Assembly: GCA_002367355.1 (NCBI GenBank)
Contig: DFBQ01000160.1
Location: 1 to 9,080, forward strand
Length of the DNA stretch: 9,080 nucleotides
DNA from: Deltaproteobacteria bacterium UBA3076
GTDB taxonomy: Bacteria > Desulfobacterota > Dissulfuribacteria > Dissulfuribacterales > UBA3076
Reading direction: 5' to 3'
Of this stretch, positions 1 through 4,701 are shown piece after piece. A model generated the notes under the pieces. The model saw nothing but the letters and a program-made list of their open reading frames with translations. It was not told the origin of the DNA and did no database searches. Position numbers and translations under genes: made by a program. Numbering within the stretch: the stretch's first letter is position 1; each line of letters opens with the position of its first letter.

Positions 1-116
1 ATCATGCCGTTGGGAATTGCTGGGTTTGCAAAGACTTTATATCTTCCTCACTCCAGTCTATAATTACCTGGTGATTGGTTGATACGTTATCTGAATTTAG
101 GTAATCAGGATAAATT
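1..116. other. Left-edge sequence upstream of the ABC operon, no gene assigned
   Basis: This stretch holds no complete gene. The forward frames open at the edge run only 20 to 26 codons before stops at 61-63, 72-74 and 80-82, so any of them could be the tail of a neighbour outside the window, but none is recognisable. On the minus strand an 89-codon frame crosses it and enters the ABC gene. It is mostly an antisense shadow, although its last part (about 2-115) reads like ordinary protein. The operon promoter is not convincingly visible here and may lie further left. Confidence 0.5.
106..110 (+). promoter_or_regulatory. Ribosome binding site supporting the GTG start at 117
   Basis: CAGGA ends 6 bases before the GTG at 117. 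This is the only Shine-Dalgarno-like element near the 5' end of the ABC ATPase frame. It supports a GTG start and gives the N-terminus expected for a LolD/MacB ATPase, which opens directly with its first beta strand. Confidence 0.6.
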
Positions 117-791
117 GTGACACTTGTTACGGCAAAAGCACTTGAAAAAACGTATATCGCCGGCGACATCACTGTCAGGGCTATACGCGGAGTTGATTTT
201 GTCATTGAGCCGGCTTCCTTTGTTTCTTTTGTCGGCCCGTCAGGAAGCGGGAAAAGTACTCTGTTGAACATGATTGGCTGTCTTGACCCTCCAACCAGCG
301 GCTTTCTTGAAGTCGCCGGCCAGGATGTGACGCATCTTAGCTCAAAGGAGTCGGCCCGTTTCCGGGGAGAGCATATTGGTTTTATTTTTCAGGATTTCAA
401 CCTAATTCCAGTACTCACTGTATTTGAAAATGTGGAGTATCCCTTGCAGATGGTGCAAAATTGGCCGAAGGAGAAACGGCGAAAACGGGTGCAGGAGTTG
501 TTAAAATCCGTGGGAATGGCTGATCAGGGTGCAAAATATCCAAACCAGATCTCCGGCGGCCAGAAGCAGCGGGTGGCTGTGGCACGCGCCTTGGTTACCA
601 ATGCCAAACTGGTTCTCGCCGATGAACCCACTGCCAACCTGGACAGTAAAACCTCCAACCGAATTATTGAGCTCATGAAAGATATGCGGGATGAATTCGG
701 TACTACCTTTATCTTCTCCACCCACGACCCCAAGGTGATGAAAAACGCGGAAACTATTTTTACCCTGGAAGATGGAAGGTGGGCAGGTTGA
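117..791 (+). CDS. ABC transporter ATP-binding protein, LolD/MacB type
   Basis: This 224-residue protein is the cytoplasmic ATPase that powers the adjacent FtsX/MacB-type permease. All nucleotide-binding motifs are visible: Walker A GPSGSGKST (40-48), Q-loop FQDFNLIP (91-98), signature ISGGQKQR (145-152), Walker B LVLADEP (165-171), D-loop NLDS (174-177) and H-loop His203 in STHD. Length and motif spelling match the LolD/MacB/FtsE class rather than nutrient importers. The GTG start is chosen because CAGGA lies 6 bases upstream and no in-frame alternative fits better. It is the first gene of a five-gene same-strand set. Its last seven codons (EDGRWAG) and stop lie in sequence that is repeated in inverted form about 80 bases downstream, so the extreme C-terminus may be shaped by the repeat element. 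Lipoprotein, lipid or macrolide-like export are all possible; the substrate is not determined. Confidence 0.95.
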   Translation: MTLVTAKALEKTYIAGDITVRAIRGVDFVIEPASFVSFVGPSGSGKSTLLNMIGCLDPPTSGFLEVAGQDVTHLSSKESARFRGEHIGFIFQDFNLIPVLTVFENVEYPLQMVQNWPKEKRRKRVQELLKSVGMADQGAKYPNQISGGQKQRVAVARALVTNAKLVLADEPTANLDSKTSNRIIELMKDMRDEFGTTFIFSTHDPKVMKNAETIFTLEDGRWAG

Positions 792-908
792 AGGTGGGAA
801 GGCTGAAGGCTGAAGGTATGGAAACGAGGGCTAAATACTAACAGCTTTCTACCTGTCCACCTTCCCATCTTCTACCTTCCCCCTTCAGCCTTCAGCCTAA
901 ATAACCTA
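768..908. repeat. Palindromic GAAGGCTGAAGG-type repeat element, copy 1
   Basis: The gap between the ATPase and permease genes is built from G/A-rich units on the left and their complements on the right. A perfect 17-bp inverted repeat pairs 800-816 (AGGCTGAAGGCTGAAGG) with 882-898. A second imperfect pair matches 768-792 to 847-872 with one indel and two mismatches. The two pairs cross rather than nest, so the RNA could form one hairpin or the other but not both as simple stems. The core 807-842 recurs in inverted orientation at 2199-2234 with 33 of 36 bases identical. The right flank 891-908 recurs in the same orientation at 2227-2244 with one mismatch. The element type (REP-like, MITE-like or other) is not established. 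Confidence 0.85.
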
Positions 909-921
909 TATAAATAAAATT

Positions 922-2166
922 ATGCTTAGTATCTTCAATCTTGCTATCCGCAATCTGCGGCGCTATAAGCGACGAACCTTGCTCACCTCTGTTTTAATCA
1001 CCCTGGGAGTGGTGGCGGTGCTGCTTTTTGTTTCCGTGTCCGGTTCCTTCAAGGCCATGATGATCGGCCAGATCACAGATTCCATGCTGGGCCACCTGCA
1101 GGTGCACCGCAAGGGATATCTTGCCTCCATTGACAGCCTGCCCCTGGACCGTAACCTGAAAGGCAAACAGGTTGCCGAAGCAACGGAAATCCTGGAAGGT
1201 AATGATGCTGTGGAGGCCTATTCCATGCGGATTAAGCTGGGAGCCATGTTCAGCAATTTTTCAGAAACAACTAATATTCGGCTTAACGCGGTCAATCCAA
1301 AACAGGAGATGCAGACAGTCCCCATGCTTACTGATCGCATCATCAAGGGAAAAAAGCAAGGTCTTCTTGAAAAGGGAGAAATTCTTGTTCCTGAACTCAT
1401 TGCCAAGGGAATGAAGGTCAAGATCGGCGACACTATTGTCCTGGTTGCCACCAATAAGGATGGATCGGTGAACGGGCAGCCCTTTGTGGTACGCGGTATC
1501 CTGGAAGGCATTTCCGGGCCGGGCGGCCGGGATGGCTTAATCCATCTTGACGATGCCAGGACCCTGCTGCGTATCGAGGACAGAGAGATCAGCGAAATTT
1601 CCATACGTTTAAAAAACATGGATCGGATGAATGAGGTGCTTGATCAGTTGAAGGACCGGCTCGGACCTATTAAAGACAAAATGGACAAGCCGGTCTTTGA
1701 AGTCCACACTTGGGAGAAGCTTTCACCATTTTTCAATATCGCCGAGATGATTGACCTGATGACCTTTTTTATCAAGATCATGTTGGTAGCTATTGTTTTG
1801 GTGAGTATCATGAACGTTATGATCATGGCTGTTTATGAGCGCATCAACGAAATCGGCACCATGGCTGCCATTGGGACTGTGCCGGGCAAGATCCTCTCCC
1901 TTTTTGTGGTGGAGGGTTTTTTGCTCGGCGTATTCGGCACCTTGATAGGTGTTGTTATCAGCCTTATCACCATTGCCGGAATGAATACCGCCAAGATCAG
2001 TTTTGATTTCGGACGCCAGAAAGGACTGCTGCTTTCGCCAACCATCGCCTTAAATGATGTGGTCATGGTTGCTGGCATTGTCATTGCCATAGCTGTACTT
2101 GCCAGCCTGCAGCCGGCCTGGAAAGCTGCGAGAATGGATCCCATAACGGCCCTGCGCCATGTATAA
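922..2166 (+). CDS. ABC transporter permease, FtsX/MacB (LolC/E-like) family
   Basis: This 414-residue inner-membrane protein has the four-helix MacB/LolC layout. A short cytoplasmic N-terminus (NLAIRNLRRYKRRTLLT) leads into TM1 at about 18-42. A large periplasmic MacB_PCD-like domain spans about 45-275, followed by TM2 (about 280-304), TM3 (about 325-353) and TM4 (about 378-398). The cytoplasmic loop YERINEIGTMAAIG (305-318) and the C-terminal PAWKAARMDPITAL are hallmarks of FtsX-domain permeases, where they contact the ATPase. It lies 130 bases after the ATPase gene, with a palindromic repeat between. No Shine-Dalgarno is visible before the ATG; the upstream bases are AT-rich (TATATAAATAAAATT). 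Such proteins are mechanotransmission permeases that drive periplasmic or outer-membrane partners rather than forming a classical channel. The LolA-like and barrel genes downstream fit that role. Confidence 0.93.
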   Translation: MLSIFNLAIRNLRRYKRRTLLTSVLITLGVVAVLLFVSVSGSFKAMMIGQITDSMLGHLQVHRKGYLASIDSLPLDRNLKGKQVAEATEILEGNDAVEAYSMRIKLGAMFSNFSETTNIRLNAVNPKQEMQTVPMLTDRIIKGKKQGLLEKGEILVPELIAKGMKVKIGDTIVLVATNKDGSVNGQPFVVRGILEGISGPGGRDGLIHLDDARTLLRIEDREISEISIRLKNMDRMNEVLDQLKDRLGPIKDKMDKPVFEVHTWEKLSPFFNIAEMIDLMTFFIKIMLVAIVLVSIMNVMIMAVYERINEIGTMAAIGTVPGKILSLFVVEGFLLGVFGTLIGVVISLITIAGMNTAKISFDFGRQKGLLLSPTIALNDVVMVAGIVIAIAVLASLQPAWKAARMDPITALRHV

Positions 2167-2169
2167 GGT

Positions 2170-2244
2170 AGAAGGCTGAAGGTAGAAGGTATAAGGTAGT
2201 TAGTTTTTAGCCCTTGTTTCCGTACCTTCAGCCTAAACAACCTA
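2170..2244. repeat. Palindromic GAAGGCTGAAGG-type repeat element, copy 2
   Basis: This is a second copy of the repeat family, starting 4 bases after the permease stop codon. A perfect 12-bp inverted repeat pairs 2173-2184 (AGGCTGAAGGTA) with 2223-2234, and further AAGGTA units fill the left side. The 36-base core 2199-2234 is the reverse complement of 807-842 apart from three mismatches. The right flank reading TTCAGCCTAAACAACCTA (2227-2244) matches copy 1 in the same orientation. The inside of the palindrome is therefore flipped relative to copy 1 while the right boundary is conserved. Confidence 0.85.
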
Positions 2245-2248
2245 AGTA

Positions 2249-2254
2249 GAGGAA
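2249..2254 (+). promoter_or_regulatory. Ribosome binding site for the NifX-like gene
   Basis: GAGGAA lies 3 bases (CCC) before the ATG at 2258, immediately right of repeat copy 2. It gives this gene a clear translation signal, unlike the permease gene after repeat copy 1. It also fixes the start so that the signal peptide is included. Confidence 0.7.
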
Positions 2255-2257
2255 CCC

Positions 2258-2659
2258 ATGAAAATTAGAAGTACACCAACCATTATTGTCAATTTGGTTT
2301 TGTTCATTTTCTTTGGTCTTGCCATAAGCGCTTCTGCCGATTCAATGAAAATTGCCGTGGCCGCCACCGGTCCGGAAAAGGATGCGGCCATAAGCCAACA
2401 AGCCGCCAGGACTCCGTTTTTTCTGTTTTTTAATGACAAGGGTAATTTTCTTGAGGCCGTAGAGAATCCTTCCAGGGATCAGTCTCGTAACGCCGGGCCA
2501 AACGCAGCTTTATTTCTTGCCGACAAAGGGGTGACGCTCGTTATCGCTGGTAATATCGGAAATAAAATGAAACAGGCTCTGAAGGAGTATCAGATTGAAT
2601 ATACAGAAAAAGCCGGAGTTGCTTATGATGTGGTTCAAACAATTATTCAAGACCGTTAG
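2258..2659 (+). CDS. Exported NifX/NifB-fold (Nitro_FeMo-Co domain) protein
   Basis: This 133-residue protein begins with a signal peptide: charged MKIR, a hydrophobic run IIVNLVLFIFFGLAI, then a cleavage-type ASA at 25-27. The mature part (about 30-130) resembles the dinitrogenase iron-molybdenum cofactor domain (PF02579 family). The family-like pattern is MKIAVAATG at the start, GPNAALFLADKGV (80-92), VIAGNIGNKMKQALKEYQIEY (95-115) and a closing GVAYDVVQTII. Known relatives (NifX, NafY, NifB C-terminus) are cytoplasmic and bind metal clusters. Here the usual cytoplasmic start would be Met30, but an export signal precedes it. There are no cysteines and few histidines, so cluster binding is not evident. 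It sits between the permease and LolA-like genes, suggesting a periplasmic accessory subunit. That role, and any link to nitrogen fixation, is unproven. Confidence 0.8.
   Translation: MKIRSTPTIIVNLVLFIFFGLAISASADSMKIAVAATGPEKDAAISQQAARTPFFLFFNDKGNFLEAVENPSRDQSRNAGPNAALFLADKGVTLVIAGNIGNKMKQALKEYQIEYTEKAGVAYDVVQTIIQDR
2615..2618 (+). promoter_or_regulatory. Ribosome binding site deciding the LolA-like start
   Basis: GGAG lies 6 bases before the ATG at 2625, inside the 3' end of the NifX-like gene. It favours 2625 (or the adjacent ATG at 2628) over the upstream TTG at 2595, which would add ten residues ahead of the signal peptide. Confidence 0.65.
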
Positions 2660-3392
2660 CCGGATCATCGTTCCGGCAGTCATTTCCTTTTGTTTTTTCG
2701 GGACAGCCGCGGCCCTCGCCCTTGATGGCAACGATATCCTGCGCCAGGTCGATAAAAACATGCAGCCCCAGGCCTATGAGATGTACCGGAAGCTGATCAA
2801 CATAGAGCCCGATGGCTCAAAAAAAGAGTTTGTCCTTTATACGGTTAAAAAGGGACAGGACAAAATGGTGGCCTTGTTTCTCTCGCCGGCCAGTGAAAAG
2901 GGCCGCTCTACTTTACGCCTAGGCGATAACATGTGGCTCTACATCCCTAATGTGGGCAGGCCGTTGCGTATCACCAGTCTGCAGTCAGTTGTGGGCGGGA
3001 TATTCAACAATTCCGACATTCTGCGACTGGACTACAGCGTGGAATATAACGCGGAACAGATAACCGACCAGGGTGACGCCTACCTGCTTGACCTGAAGGC
3101 CAAGTCCCCCTCAGTTGCCTATAACAACTTGAAGATGAAGGTGGATAAAAAGACATTTTTGCCAACCATCATTGAATGTTATGCCATCAGCGGCATGCTG
3201 ATCAAGACCCTTCACTATACGAAAATCAAGGATTTCGGCCAAGGCCTTATCAGGCCGTCAATGCTTGAGACGGACAGCCCGCTCCACAAGGGCTATCGGT
3301 CTGTAATGCTCTTTGCCAAAGTCAAGAAGAAAGAACTGCCGGACGAAGTGTTTACCCTCAATTACCTGTCCAAGGTTGATGAGTTGCGATAG
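2625..3392 (+). CDS. LolA-like outer membrane lipoprotein-sorting protein (periplasmic)
   Basis: The predicted product is 255 residues with a Sec signal peptide (about 1-32, hydrophobic IIVPAVISFCFFGTAAALALA-type run) and no lipobox cysteine, so it should be a soluble periplasmic protein. The segment KGRSTLRLGDNMWLYIPNVG (92-111) followed by RPLRITSLQ and the FNNSDILRLDY stretch (128-137) are typical of the LolA-like PF17131 family. This family shares the open beta-barrel fold of LolA/LolB and often accompanies RND or ABC permeases. It probably carries a lipid or acylated ligand between the membranes. The start overlaps the NifX-like gene by 35 bases and the end overlaps the barrel gene by 14 bases, which implies translational coupling. 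A longer form from the TTG at 2595 is possible but less likely. Confidence 0.85.
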   Translation: MMWFKQLFKTVSRIIVPAVISFCFFGTAAALALDGNDILRQVDKNMQPQAYEMYRKLINIEPDGSKKEFVLYTVKKGQDKMVALFLSPASEKGRSTLRLGDNMWLYIPNVGRPLRITSLQSVVGGIFNNSDILRLDYSVEYNAEQITDQGDAYLLDLKAKSPSVAYNNLKMKVDKKTFLPTIIECYAISGMLIKTLHYTKIKDFGQGLIRPSMLETDSPLHKGYRSVMLFAKVKKKELPDEVFTLNYLSKVDELR

Positions 3393-4692
3393 CACCGGCT
3401 TCTATCTTGCCGGTTTTCTGCTTAGTTTGCTCCTTCTTTTTCCTGCTTTCCTGCATGCAGATGACGAGTTCGGTTTTGAACTGGAGGAGTTTGAAAAAAA
3501 GGCCCTGGAAAGGGGAGGCTATGCAGAGCTAAAGTGGGAGCACATGGATATTAACCAGGGTTCTGCTTTTGCCCGGTTGAATCTCTCAGACCAGCCCCGG
3601 TCGACACTTGATCGTTTCTGCGGCAGTCTGCAGATTGACGGTTACTACACCAAAGAGATAATTAGTTTCAATTGGCTCCTTAAGGCTTCTGCTCAGCAGG
3701 ATGATATTGGCTGGGCTGACATGGCAGATGTCTACGAGGCCTATGTCAGCATCAAACCGGCGCCGGTTCTTACCGCGGGTGTGGGCAAAAAGTCATACAG
3801 GTGGGGTAAAGGATATGCGTGGAATCCAGCCGGCTTTATCAACCGTCCCAAAGACCCCAATGATCCGGAAGAGGCGCTGGAGGGCTACATAACAGCCGAA
3901 GTTGATCTTATAAAGAGCTTTTCAGGACCATTGCAGACTGCTGCTCTTACCACAGTGATTCTGCCGGTGTGGCAGGGAGTCAATAAAGATTTTGGTGAGA
4001 TAAACAATGTGAATCTGGCAGCCAAGCTTTATCTCCTGTATCGGGATACTGACATCGACCTGATCTTGTACACAGGTGACAGCCGTTCCACCCGTTATGG
4101 CCTGGATTTTTCCAGAAACCTGGCGCCGAATTTTGAAATTCATGGGGAGCTTGGCTATGTTCCCGGCCAGAGGAGAGTAATCCTTCAGGATGATGGCTCC
4201 GCCCTGGTCCAGGAAACTGCGGCGCTTTCCTATCTCCTTGGTCTCCGCTATTTATGGGAAAATGATATAACCGGCATTATTGAATATTACCACAATGATG
4301 CCGGGTACACTGAAGAAGAGATGGAACGTTTTTTTCAACTTGTTTCAGACGGTGAAAACCAGTTTCTTGCCTCAGGCAGTGATGTACTTCTTGAAAGGGC
4401 AAGAGACATGAGTCTGCGAGGTTATGGCAAGCCGCAACCTGGTCGCAATTATCTCTATGCAAGATTTACCCAGAAGGAACCCTTTGATATTCTGTACTTT
4501 TCGCCCGGCCTTTTCACAATTATCAACCTTGATGACAAGAGTTACTCCATAAGCCCGGAGATTGTCTATACAGGATTTACGAACTGGGAATTACGGTTGC
4601 GTTTTTCGTATCTTAATGGCGGAAAATTCACCGAATATGGCGAGAAAATGAACAGCAACAAGCTGGAATTGCGATTGCGCTATTTTTTTTAA
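3379..4692 (+). CDS. Outer-membrane beta-barrel protein of the ABC/LolA-like operon
   Basis: Starting at the ATG at 3379, the product is 437 residues with a signal peptide ending near LHA at 25-27. It has alternating strand-like segments throughout and a terminal LELRLRYFF; the C-terminal Phe and alternating pattern are the classical signal for BAM-assembled outer-membrane barrels. WGKGYAWNPAGF (142-153) resembles a segment seen in barrels linked to LolA-like and RND/ABC permease genes (DUF1302-like). An exact family assignment is not possible by eye. The gene overlaps the LolA-like gene by 14 bases, and AAGG at 3372-3375 is a weak, close ribosome site. An upstream ATG at 3313 would place 22 polar residues before the signal peptide and is disfavoured. 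It is likely the outer-membrane endpoint of the export route. It ends 9 bases from the convergent polA gene, with no obvious terminator hairpin. Confidence 0.82.
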   Translation: MSCDSTGFYLAGFLLSLLLLFPAFLHADDEFGFELEEFEKKALERGGYAELKWEHMDINQGSAFARLNLSDQPRSTLDRFCGSLQIDGYYTKEIISFNWLLKASAQQDDIGWADMADVYEAYVSIKPAPVLTAGVGKKSYRWGKGYAWNPAGFINRPKDPNDPEEALEGYITAEVDLIKSFSGPLQTAALTTVILPVWQGVNKDFGEINNVNLAAKLYLLYRDTDIDLILYTGDSRSTRYGLDFSRNLAPNFEIHGELGYVPGQRRVILQDDGSALVQETAALSYLLGLRYLWENDITGIIEYYHNDAGYTEEEMERFFQLVSDGENQFLASGSDVLLERARDMSLRGYGKPQPGRNYLYARFTQKEPFDILYFSPGLFTIINLDDKSYSISPEIVYTGFTNWELRLRFSYLNGGKFTEYGEKMNSNKLELRLRYFF

Positions 4693-4701
4693 GGCTACCG
4701 A

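Noticed and set aside
79..107. TTGATA-N17-TAATCA as the operon promoter
   Set aside because: The implied start at about 114 would put the CAGGA ribosome site inside the -10 box and make the mRNA nearly leaderless. The two signals contradict each other and the ribosome site fits better.
2..271. 89-codon minus-strand frame at the left edge with a protein-like tail
   Set aside because: More than half of it is antisense to the strongly supported ABC ATPase, and the start has no ribosome site. The tail alone is too short to identify.
792..921. CRISPR array
   Set aside because: The repeats are short, G/A-rich, imperfect and palindromic, with no regular repeat-spacer alternation and no cas gene.
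2258..2659. Nitrogen-fixation gene (nifX) assignment
   Set aside because: The fold matches, but the protein is exported and no nif genes are nearby, so the gene symbol is not justified.
4650..4692. Run of eight T at the end of the barrel gene as a rho-independent terminator
   Set aside because: The T run is just the TTT codons of the terminal phenylalanines plus the stop. Only a 3-bp stem (GCG/CGC) can be drawn before it.
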